Shown here: positions 52,882-60,475 of the stretch, piece by piece
Layout of the letters: each line of letters begins with the position of its first letter
How positions within the stretch are numbered: the first letter of the stretch is position 1
Origin: CANLDA01 sp964021645
Lineage (GTDB): Bacteria > Pseudomonadota > Alphaproteobacteria > Rhodobacterales > Rhodobacteraceae
Length of the DNA: 64,000 nt
Direction of reading: 5' to 3'
NCBI GenBank assembly: GCA_964021645.1
Contig: CAXIAD010000005.1
Location: 1 to 64,000 of the forward strand
Made by a program: the position numbers and the translations under genes
Notes under the pieces: model-generated
What the model was told of the DNA's origin: nothing
The model's database searches: none
The model's input: only the letters and a program-made list of their open reading frames with translations

Positions 52882-53401
52882 GCGGGACCGAGACTCTGAA
52901 CTGAATGGTTTCCAGCCCCGGGTTGAGCGACGAGATCTCCGCATTTGAACGGTGGTCATAGCTAAGGCCATAACGCACGCCATTGCGCGCCTCAAAACCA
53001 AGTTCGATCCCTGATCTGAATTCAACCTCGTGGCCAAGATCCGGGCCGGAACCTTGACTATATATACCCGGCATCAACGATAGCTGAACATAGGCGCGGT
53101 TGTTGGCGAATTGCTGTGTCCAGCTTGCGCCGAAACCAAACCATGCAGAGCCATCACTGGTGATTGATGCACCAACTGTTGGTTGAAATGGACCGTAGTT
53201 ATTGCCTAGGGCATAGCGCAGGTAAACTTCTTCGCTGATGCTATTTTCCTGAAACTGAACATCGCCAGCAGAAAAAGCGAGACGCGCAGTTGCGTCGGAT
53301 TTCGCCAGACATCCATCCGCGCCACAATGGTTAAGGCCCATATCGGTGAGCCCCGCGATCAGAAACAATGCTGCAAGTGTGCCGTCCATTATGGCCCCCA
53401 T
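52874..53401 (-). CDS. PagL-like lipid A 3-O-deacylase
   Basis: 175-residue outer-membrane barrel protein. C-terminal HRSNA-x-ISSLNPG carries His150 and Ser152, and Glu164 follows. The 2- and 12-residue spacings equal those of Pseudomonas PagL (His126/Ser128/Glu140). N-terminal hydrophobic stretch looks like a signal peptide (LAALFLIAGLTDMGLNHCG). PagL removes the 3-O acyl chain from lipid A, softening immune signalling. Convergent with the GlxA regulator, with an 8-base overlap. Confidence 0.82.
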   Translation of the reverse strand: MGAIMDGTLAALFLIAGLTDMGLNHCGADGCLAKSDATARLAFSAGDVQFQENSISEEVYLRYALGNNYGPFQPTVGASITSDGSAWFGFGASWTQQFANNRAYVQLSLMPGIYSQGSGPDLGHEVEFRSGIELGFEARNGVRYGLSYDHRSNAEISSLNPGLETIQFRVSVPLK

Positions 53402-53622
53402 CTAAGATTCCCCGGCACTTTATCCAAAGTATCCCCTGTGCGGTAGCCCATCTGTGAACCAAGGCAGCAAATGCTGTCGAAACTCGAAAATCAGCCATTT
53501 TTGCAACGCTTTCGGTCCCTCTGCCACAATCAAATCACATCGATGCCCAAAGTTGGAGGGGGGCTCGCCTTATTCCCGCCAAACCCGGGCCTATTGTCAA
53601 TCACAAGGGCATTGGAGGTATA
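53402..53622. other. Intergenic region before the protease gene
   Basis: 220 bases holding the promoters of the pagL-like gene (minus) and the protease (plus). A GGAGG ribosome-binding site (ATTGGAGGTATA) directly precedes the protease ATG at 53623. No other structure seen. Confidence 0.5.
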
Positions 53623-54333
53623 ATGCGAGTATTAATATTGGTGATCACTTTGGTTCTTGGAGTTGGGAACGAAGTAAATGCACAGTCAAAACAACCCCTT
53701 GGCGCAAGAAGTGTCTCCGGCTGGGAAGCCGTGGGCAGACTGATCATATCCGGGCGAAGTATGTGTACTGGGGCGCTGATTGCCCCCGATCTTGTACTGA
53801 CAGCAGCGCATTGCCTGTATGATCCGTCAACAAAACAAAAGGTTGATCCGCCTGCGATCGAGTTTCAGGCCGGACTAAACGGGGGACAAGCCATCGCTAA
53901 GCGGCTGGTATCCCACACCTATGCGCACCCTGATTATCGCCATCGTGTATCAGGTCAGGCCCAGATCGGGCACGACATCGCCCTGCTACGATTGCGGCAA
54001 CCCATTGATATTGCAGTCATACGGCCCTTCCGCACAGATTCTCGGCCCAAACGCGGTGATGCAGTGGGGGTGATATCCTACACACAGGCGCAATCCTCTA
54101 GTCAAAACCTGGAACAACCCTGCCACGTTCTTGCCCGCCAACACGAGACGTTGGTCATGTCTTGCAAGGTTGAATTCGGTGCCTCAGGTGCGCCGGTGTT
54201 CATCGTCCAAGGGGGAGCCTCACCAAGATTGGTGTCGGTGATCTCTTCCAAGGCAGCCATGGGCGGCAAGCAAGTATCCATCGGCACAGTTCTGGACAAA
54301 GCGCTAAAACAACTCCTGAAAAGCGCAGGTTGA
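53623..54333 (+). CDS. Secreted trypsin-like serine protease
   Basis: 236-residue exported protease of the S1 fold. Signal peptide residues 1-20 (ends NEVNAQ). Triad: His63 in TAAHC, Asp118 in GHDIALLRL and Ser188 in GASGAP. The usual GDSGGP is altered, with Ala for Asp and Ala for the second Gly. Two Cys (Cys48/Cys64) fit the standard disulphide; a second pair (Cys167/Cys181) matches too. The altered oxyanion motif may reduce or change activity. Confidence 0.87.
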   Translation: MRVLILVITLVLGVGNEVNAQSKQPLGARSVSGWEAVGRLIISGRSMCTGALIAPDLVLTAAHCLYDPSTKQKVDPPAIEFQAGLNGGQAIAKRLVSHTYAHPDYRHRVSGQAQIGHDIALLRLRQPIDIAVIRPFRTDSRPKRGDAVGVISYTQAQSSSQNLEQPCHVLARQHETLVMSCKVEFGASGAPVFIVQGGASPRLVSVISSKAAMGGKQVSIGTVLDKALKQLLKSAG

Positions 54334-54349
54334 TCCAGCACCGCGCGCT

Positions 54350-54547
54350 GCATTAACCCAGCATTCTGCGCCCTTTTGGAACGTACAAAACCCGAATTAC
54401 GCAACAGCACCCCACCAAATGTGGGGTGCTGTTATCCCTTTGGGCACAACGCGCGCTGGCTTCATATTTGTCGAAAGGGGTGAATTGCCACTTTCACGCT
54501 CTGAAACGTACATTTCACCCGATGCTTGGGCGAATCGTGGTTAATGC
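54350..54547 (+). repeat. Dispersed ~200-bp element, copy B (terminal inverted repeats)
   Basis: 198 bases between the convergent stops at 54333 and 54633. The ends GCATTAACC (54350-54358) and GGTTAATGC (54539-54547) are an exact inverted pair. They differ from copy A at one base on each side, in a compensating way. Inside are GGAACGTACAAAA (54378-54390), shared with copy C, and near the right end TGAAACGTACATTTCA (54502-54517), shared with copy A. Confidence 0.8.
54403..54433. terminator. Perfect 13-bp hairpin inside copy B
   Basis: AACAGCACCCCAC (54403-54415), loop CAAAT, GTGGGGTGCTGTT (54421-54433). Symmetric, so it could serve as a two-way transcription stop between the protease and the IclR gene. 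A strong T-run is missing. Confidence 0.6.
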
Positions 54548-54632
54548 CTTGGAATTTCGCCTGATAAAAGTGGCTAAAACTTTAGTCTTTGGTCAGTGTG
54601 AGCATCAATCACCCCACTTCAGGCAGACACTC

Positions 54633-55406
54633 TTAATGCAACCCCATCAACAAGCTAGCCGCCCGTCGCAACACATCAAGAAACGTCAACATATCAGCGA
54701 GTTGATGTCGCTGCACCGGCGCATGCACAGATAACGTCGCCAACAATCTGCCCTGCTTATCCAAAACCGGCACGGCGATTGCGGCCATGCCCGTCATGAA
54801 TTCTTCGTCATCCGTGGCATACCCGCGCTGACGGGTTAGCGCCAATTCAGTGGTTAAAGCCTCTGTCGTTGTCAGCGTTCTATCGGTCTTACGCTCCAGC
54901 GGGCGCGCCGCCAAAATGCCCTCCAATATGGCGGGCCGTAAGGTGGAGAGATACATCTTGCCACTGGCCGTGCAATGAAACGGAACCTGCGTACCGATGG
55001 GCAGTTGAATACGCAGCGGCCATTCGGTTTCGACACGATCCAAATAGGTCATGCCCTCGCGATCCGGCGTGGCCAGATTGCAGGTCTCGCCCAACTCTTC
55101 AGAAACGCCTTTTAGGATCGTAAGGCGCGCCGTGCGCAAATGTTCAGACGACATCGTGTTAACCGCAAGACTGCGTAACCGCGGCCCCGGCCCGTAGGAA
55201 CGACCATCTAGATCGCGCTGCAAAAAACCCTCAGCCTCTGCTGTTTGCAAAAGCCTGTGCACCGTGGGTTTGGGCAAGCCAAGCACAGAGCCAAGATCGG
55301 CAGGTTTAACCGCAGTACCCAAACGCGCGACTTCCTCCAACATCAGCAAAAGCCGCAGGTTGGTCGGGATTTGCGCATCGGCAGAATTGGTCACGTCGTG
55401 AGGCAT
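54633..55406 (-). CDS. IclR-family transcriptional regulator
   Basis: 257-residue regulator. Winged-helix N domain LLMLEEVARLGTAVKPADLGSVLGLPKPTVHRLLQ. The C-terminal effector-binding domain has VPFHCTASGKMYLSTL and TDDEEFMTGMAAIAVPVLDKQGRLLATLSVHAP. The sensed compound and targets are unknown. Nearest genes are the type I secretion operon (same strand, upstream by 196 bases) and the protease (convergent). Confidence 0.93.
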   Translation of the reverse strand: MPHDVTNSADAQIPTNLRLLLMLEEVARLGTAVKPADLGSVLGLPKPTVHRLLQTAEAEGFLQRDLDGRSYGPGPRLRSLAVNTMSSEHLRTARLTILKGVSEELGETCNLATPDREGMTYLDRVETEWPLRIQLPIGTQVPFHCTASGKMYLSTLRPAILEGILAARPLERKTDRTLTTTEALTTELALTRQRGYATDDEEFMTGMAAIAVPVLDKQGRLLATLSVHAPVQRHQLADMLTFLDVLRRAASLLMGLH

Positions 55407-55508
55407 TTTGTGTCAGCCATTCCCTAAATATTCTGTGTCCCTTCGCTTGGGACCACTCAGACACTCAGGCTATGACATCGCCGTCATTTCTGAAACAAAA
55501 ATCCCATG

Positions 55509-55578
55509 GCTTCTCTTGAGTATAAATATCCCGGGGAGCGTCACATTGCCTGCAATGTGGCCGGGGCAGAGCCCCTGC
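55509..55578 (+). repeat. Intergenic hairpin element R2, copy 4
   Basis: GGCTTCTCTTGAGTATAAAT then ATCCCGGGGAGCG. An 8-bp stem CACATTGC/GCAATGTG (55542-55549, 55552-55559) follows, then GGGGC-AGA-GCCCC (55563-55575). It has the same order as copy 1, between the HlyD-family stop and the IclR start. Confidence 0.75.
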
Positions 55579-55601
55579 CGCGCCAAACAGGGGCACAAGG
55601 C

Positions 55602-56771
55602 CTATGGTTCGCGAAACGCTTCGCGGGATTTATAGAGTGGCTTAAGCAGATATTGCAGAATGGTTTTAGAACCGGTTTGCAGCTCCACCGTGGCGCGCAT
55701 GCCAGGGCGGATTTCAATATCGCGCTGACGCTCGGTAAATCCTTTGGTGTCCACGCGCACTGTCACCCGGTAAAAACTATCCGCGCGCACGTCTCGCTCA
55801 TCCTCAAACGTATCTGCGGAGATGAAATCTACAGCGCCCTGCAAGGTGCCGTAGATGGTATAGTCATAGGCCGTGAGTTTGATCGAGGCGACCTGCCCGC
55901 GCTCTACACTGGCGATATTTTCGGGACGCACGCGCGCCTCGACAAACAATTCTTCGCCCAAAGGGATGATTTCAAAAATCTCTTCACCGGGGCGAATAAC
56001 CCCGCCGATTGTTGTCACCGCTAGGCTGTTTACGATGCCACGCATCGGGCTTTTGATCACGGTGCGGCTTAGTTGGTCCATCGCCAATCGTAGATCCTGA
56101 CGGCGCGAGGTCAGATCTTGCAGGGTTTTGGAATATTCCTCGGCACGGTCCAGCTCTGACTGCGTGCCGATCTGGTTATATTTGATATCGGCGTCGTTGA
56201 CGGCCTTTTTGGCGCGGTTCACCTCGATCAAGGCAACGATTTTCTGTTTGTACAGTTTGCGCATATTGGCAAGCTCGTCTTGGGCCTGATCAAGCACTTC
56301 GCGGGCACCGTCGCGGCGGCTGGAGAAATCGGTTTGGCGCGCATTCAGGAGTGCCTTTTCGGAGGCGAGAATACGGGGGGAACGCTGTGAAAGCTCATCA
56401 GGAACGGTGAAATCAAAGGCGCCGCCTAGCTCTGCTTCAAGCCGGAACTGGCGAATTTCTAACGCGTCGATTTGATCCTGTAAGTCATCCACGGCAGCCT
56501 GAAATTTTGTGTCCTGAAGGGATGCTAAAATCTGCCCAGCATCAACACGGTCGCCTTGGCGAACGGAAAGATGCGCGAGGATGCCACCTTCGAGGTTCTG
56601 GATGATTTGCGAGCGTGAGGAGGATACGACCTCGCCATCGGCGCGAACGATTTCATCAACAGAAGCAAAGCCCGCCCAGACCAGAAACACCAGTAATACG
56701 AGGCCAATCAACCGGATGATCCGGCTGGGACCGTTCATCGCTGAATCAAGTGGCGCGTCGACCGTGCTCAT
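55602..56771 (-). CDS. Type I secretion membrane-fusion protein, HlyD/LapC family
   Basis: 389-residue periplasmic adaptor. One TM helix near residues 20-38 (IRLIGLVLLVFLVWAGFASV). Next come the lipoyl half-motif IIQNLEGGILAHLSVRQGDRV, a coiled-coil hairpin (about residues 90-240), the second half-motif IKSPMRGIVNSLAV and a beta barrel. It bridges the inner-membrane ATPase and the TolC-like channel. ATGA overlap with the ATPase. Last gene of the secretion operon. Confidence 0.94.
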   Translation of the reverse strand: MSTVDAPLDSAMNGPSRIIRLIGLVLLVFLVWAGFASVDEIVRADGEVVSSSRSQIIQNLEGGILAHLSVRQGDRVDAGQILASLQDTKFQAAVDDLQDQIDALEIRQFRLEAELGGAFDFTVPDELSQRSPRILASEKALLNARQTDFSSRRDGAREVLDQAQDELANMRKLYKQKIVALIEVNRAKKAVNDADIKYNQIGTQSELDRAEEYSKTLQDLTSRRQDLRLAMDQLSRTVIKSPMRGIVNSLAVTTIGGVIRPGEEIFEIIPLGEELFVEARVRPENIASVERGQVASIKLTAYDYTIYGTLQGAVDFISADTFEDERDVRADSFYRVTVRVDTKGFTERQRDIEIRPGMRATVELQTGSKTILQYLLKPLYKSREAFREP

Positions 56772-59083
56772 TTTCCATCCCCTGCTGCAAGATGGGCGAG
56801 AACCTGATCACGCGGCCCGTCCACAACCATGCGCCCGGCCTGCATAATCAGGGTGCGGTTGGTCAATGTCAGGATGGGCATCCGGTGGGTTGCGATAACG
56901 GCGGTGCGCCCCTCAAGCCAAGCTTCGAGGCGGCTAACGAGGGTGCGTTCCAGGGTTTGATCAAGTGCTGCGGTGGGTTCATCCAGCAAGACAATCGGCG
57001 GATTTTGCAGCCAGATACGTGCCCAGCCGATGGATTGACGCTGGCCGATGGACAGCCCCTCGCCGGAATCGCGGATTTCCAGATCTAGGCCCTTGTGGTG
57101 ACCGCGCACAAACTGACCCAACCCTGCGAAATCAAGCGCCTGCATGAGGCGGTCATCGTCGCGCTCTAGCTGATTGAGATTGAGGTTGTCGCGCAGATTT
57201 CCTGCGAACAGACGCACGTCTTGGCCCAGATAGCCGATGCCACGCCGGATATCGCGGGAATCGATCTGGGTCATGTCGGTGCCGTCGATCATCACCTTGC
57301 CTTTGTTCGGCGTATAAAGCCCTGCAAGCACCTTGAGCAGTGTCGATTTACCAGAGCCGTTGGTGCCCAAAACCGCAACCCGTTGGCCCGGTGTGATGGC
57401 AATGCCCGAGACATCCAGAATCGCCGCGCCATCCTCGTCATAGCGGTATTCAAGATCCCGCAACTCAAAGTGACCTTGCAGGGTTTCACGACGTAGATAG
57501 CTGCGCTCTGCCTCTTTTTCCTGAGGGGCAAGGGCGATGGCATCCAGCGCCTCAAGCGCGGCTTTGACGTTGGTCCAGCGCGCGAGCGTGCCTGCGAATT
57601 GTGTGAGTGGTGCAAGGGTACGGCTGGTCAGAATACCGGTGGCGATGATTGTACCGACGGTGAATTCACCTGCAAATACCAGATAGGTGCCCAGCACCAC
57701 GGCCAGAATATAGGTCGCTTGTTGCACGCCTTGTGACCAATAGGTCAGCATGCCCGCAAGGCGGCGTTGTTCTGACGAACTATAGGAGGAAACGGCGTTC
57801 AGCTCATCCCAAAGGCGCATCACGCGATCTTCGCCCCGTTGGGTTTTCAGGGTATCAAGTTCGGTGATGACCTCGTGTAGCAAACGGCCTGCCTTGGCAG
57901 AGGCCCCTTGGGTTTGACGGGTCAGTGCGATCATGCGTTTCTGCATGAAATAGGCGGGTAGCAGCATCAACACGGCCCCCCCAACAATCACCCAAACGAT
58001 ATTGCCCGCAATGGAGGCCACGAGCAGCAAAAACACCAGTACAAAGGGCACATCTGCAAGCGTCGCAATGGTGGAGGAGGTGAAGAATTCACGCACCGAG
58101 CCAAAGTCGCGCATGGCGGCAAAGAGGCCCGAGGGCGGCAGGGGTTTTTTATCCGAACGCATGCCGATGAGACGCTGCATCAGGTTGCTTTGGATCGACA
58201 ATTCGATATGGCGTCCAGCGGCATCTGTCAGGCGCGCGCGGGCAAGTTTCAGCGTTACCTCAAGCCCGATGGCAAGCAACGCACCGATGGCCAGCACCCA
58301 GAGCGTTGCCTCGGATTGGTGGGGGATCACGCGGTCGTAAACCTGTAGGGAAAACAGCGCAACGGCGACGGCAAGAAGGTTTGCCACCAAGGAGCCAAGC
58401 ATGATTTCGCCAACCTGCTTGCGGTACTTGGGGAATTCGCCCCAGAACCAATGGCGACTGGCGATTTTTGGCGTGCTGCGCTCTGTGATCTGCGCGATGG
58501 ACGAGCGACCTGTCAGGATTGTGCCCGAGAAAAACGGCTCAAATTCGGCGATAGGCACCTCTGCGCGATTATCGGGGCAGGTGGTGTCAAAAATGATCAA
58601 CGTATCGGCGTCCTGGCTCATCACCAGAACACATTGGTCATTGCTCATCATGGTCATCGCGGGCCAGATATCCGGCTTGAGCGTGACACGTTGGGAGATC
58701 TTGGGTTTGACGCCTGTGGTGGCCAGAGCCTTGGACAGGGCCTTGATCGTGACGTCGCCGGGCGCGCTGGTCCACATGTATTCCGCGATGTCAGAAACGG
58801 GGGTTTCAACGCCGTTCAGGGCCGCAAAAGTCGAGATCAAAGTCGCGCGGTGTTGGATGCGGGTCGCCGTACCCTCGATCAGGGCATTGATGCCTTTGTC
58901 GTCATCAATCAACGACGCAATATCGGGCTGTGGGGCAATCGCGGCAGCGGTTTTTACAGGGGTATTGGCCGCCGCTGGTGAGGCCACGCTAAGGGAGGGT
59001 TGATTTGCCGCGACGGCAGGCTTTGCCAGATTGGCCCTTGGGCCACCAAGCGAGATTGTCACGGGTGTTTTCTTGGCGGTCAA
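56768..59083 (-). CDS. Type I secretion ABC transporter, LapB-type with degenerate C39 domain
   Basis: 771-residue exporter. An Ala/Pro-rich N-terminal tail (residues 1-60) leads to a C39-peptidase-like domain (about 75-210) that lacks the catalytic Cys of the active peptidases. The TM domain and one ATPase domain follow: Walker A VLGTNGSGKSTLLK near residue 572, signature LSIGQRQSIGWARIWL, Walker B PIVLLDEPTAALDQ and H-loop ATHRMPI. Degenerate C39 domains in this class hold the substrate instead of cutting it. Partner to the HlyD and TolC genes with 4-base overlaps on both sides. Confidence 0.93.
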   Translation of the reverse strand: MTAKKTPVTISLGGPRANLAKPAVAANQPSLSVASPAAANTPVKTAAAIAPQPDIASLIDDDKGINALIEGTATRIQHRATLISTFAALNGVETPVSDIAEYMWTSAPGDVTIKALSKALATTGVKPKISQRVTLKPDIWPAMTMMSNDQCVLVMSQDADTLIIFDTTCPDNRAEVPIAEFEPFFSGTILTGRSSIAQITERSTPKIASRHWFWGEFPKYRKQVGEIMLGSLVANLLAVAVALFSLQVYDRVIPHQSEATLWVLAIGALLAIGLEVTLKLARARLTDAAGRHIELSIQSNLMQRLIGMRSDKKPLPPSGLFAAMRDFGSVREFFTSSTIATLADVPFVLVFLLLVASIAGNIVWVIVGGAVLMLLPAYFMQKRMIALTRQTQGASAKAGRLLHEVITELDTLKTQRGEDRVMRLWDELNAVSSYSSSEQRRLAGMLTYWSQGVQQATYILAVVLGTYLVFAGEFTVGTIIATGILTSRTLAPLTQFAGTLARWTNVKAALEALDAIALAPQEKEAERSYLRRETLQGHFELRDLEYRYDEDGAAILDVSGIAITPGQRVAVLGTNGSGKSTLLKVLAGLYTPNKGKVMIDGTDMTQIDSRDIRRGIGYLGQDVRLFAGNLRDNLNLNQLERDDDRLMQALDFAGLGQFVRGHHKGLDLEIRDSGEGLSIGQRQSIGWARIWLQNPPIVLLDEPTAALDQTLERTLVSRLEAWLEGRTAVIATHRMPILTLTNRTLIMQAGRMVVDGPRDQVLAHLAAGDGK

Positions 59084-60405
59084 ATCGAGTCTCCGTCGGC
59101 GAGGAGCCCCAAATCGCGAGCGAGTTCGAGTTGGATGAGAATAACCTCGTATTTGGCATCTACGTGCGCCTGTTCGCGCTGCACCAATTGTTCATAAATC
59201 GCGATCACGTCAATGACTGTTCGCTGGCCTGCCTCAAATTGACGTTCAAACAAACGAAAAGTTTCACCGCTGGATTTCGCGAGCTTGGCCGCCTCTGCCT
59301 CTTGGCGGCGAAAGGAGACGAGCCGTTGGCGCAGGCGGCTTTCGTTGCGGCGGGCGGTTTCGCTGGCCTCGGCCACTTGGCGGCGGGAGGTTTCTTTTGT
59401 TGCTTCGATGGCTTTTAGGTGGGCGCCGGTGCCAAAGCCAATAGGCTGGGACGTGCCCAGACCAATACCGCCGGTGGTGCCGCTATCGGTTACATTCGCC
59501 GAGGCGGTGAGGCTGGGTAGTAATCCGGCGCGTGAAACGGTGGCTTGCGCCACGCTGCGCGTTGCCTCGGCAGAGGATTTTAGCACTTCAAGTGCTTCAA
59601 CCTCACGTTGAGGAATGTCCAGATCAAACAGGGTTGGCTTTGTCTCAAACATCTGGCCGGTCATGGCCTGCAATTCGGCGCGGGCCGTTGTCGCCGCCTC
59701 GGTTGAAGTGGATTGATCAGCCCGCATATCGCTTATCTTGCTTTCGACAACGCGCTGGTCTGCACTGTCTGAAACGCCGCCATTGACGCGGCCAATAACG
59801 ATCCGCTCAAATTCATGCATCCGGGACAGGGCGCGCGCGCTAAGGCTGGCCTTTTCATCGCCACGCAAGCCCGACAGATAGAGCGATAGGGCAGTATAAA
59901 CCCGGTCATTCATATCAATCGACAGGTTGACGGCGGCGACCTCTACATCGGCGGCGGCAAACTCGCGTTCGGCCTTGCGGCGGCCATTATCAAACAACAC
60001 CTGTTCAACAAGGATTCCAGCGACAAGATCCCCTAGGCTGGTCAGGCTGATATTGGGGCCAATCGTGGGCAGCCAATTTTTGGATTGGGCTTCGGCACGC
60101 AGTTTTGCGCTGCGCAGTTTTGCCTCGGATGCGCGGGCGCTGGCGTTTAGCGCGGCATCGGCTACGGTATTGTAAGGGCCAGATTTTAGGATTGATTTAC
60201 GCTCTAGCAGCGTTTCGATAACGACGGATTGATTATCCCCGGTGACCTGTTGAAAGCTGCCATCCTGTAGGGCCGCTTTTGTGGTCTCTTCTTGGGCAGG
60301 TTTCTTGGTGAACGATGGCAATTCAGCCATACAGCCGGACATGACAGTGGCCGCCGCCAATGCCACAAGCGCCCTGTTCACCTGCCTCAAGTTTTCACCT
60401 CCCAT
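59080..60405 (-). CDS. TolC-family outer-membrane channel (LapE-like), lipoprotein
   Basis: 441-residue outer-membrane efflux protein. The N terminus VNRALVALAAATVMSGCMAEL carries a lipobox (MSGC), so it is probably lipid-anchored. Two repeated alpha-hairpin units follow (ALNASARASEAKLRSAKLRAEAQ..., and EATKETSRRQVAEASETARR...), as in TolC/LapE. The ATG at 60405 has an AAAGGG site; a 50-codon upstream extension overlaps the spacer before the adhesin. It is the third component of the type I system. Confidence 0.91.
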   Translation of the reverse strand: MGGENLRQVNRALVALAAATVMSGCMAELPSFTKKPAQEETTKAALQDGSFQQVTGDNQSVVIETLLERKSILKSGPYNTVADAALNASARASEAKLRSAKLRAEAQSKNWLPTIGPNISLTSLGDLVAGILVEQVLFDNGRRKAEREFAAADVEVAAVNLSIDMNDRVYTALSLYLSGLRGDEKASLSARALSRMHEFERIVIGRVNGGVSDSADQRVVESKISDMRADQSTSTEAATTARAELQAMTGQMFETKPTLFDLDIPQREVEALEVLKSSAEATRSVAQATVSRAGLLPSLTASANVTDSGTTGGIGLGTSQPIGFGTGAHLKAIEATKETSRRQVAEASETARRNESRLRQRLVSFRRQEAEAAKLAKSSGETFRLFERQFEAGQRTVIDVIAIYEQLVQREQAHVDAKYEVILIQLELARDLGLLADGDSI

Positions 60406-60475
60406 GTGCGCACCCTTTCTGTATCGAGGGGTTTGGAGCGTAGCACACACGGGATGTGCTACGCCCGGCGCGCCA

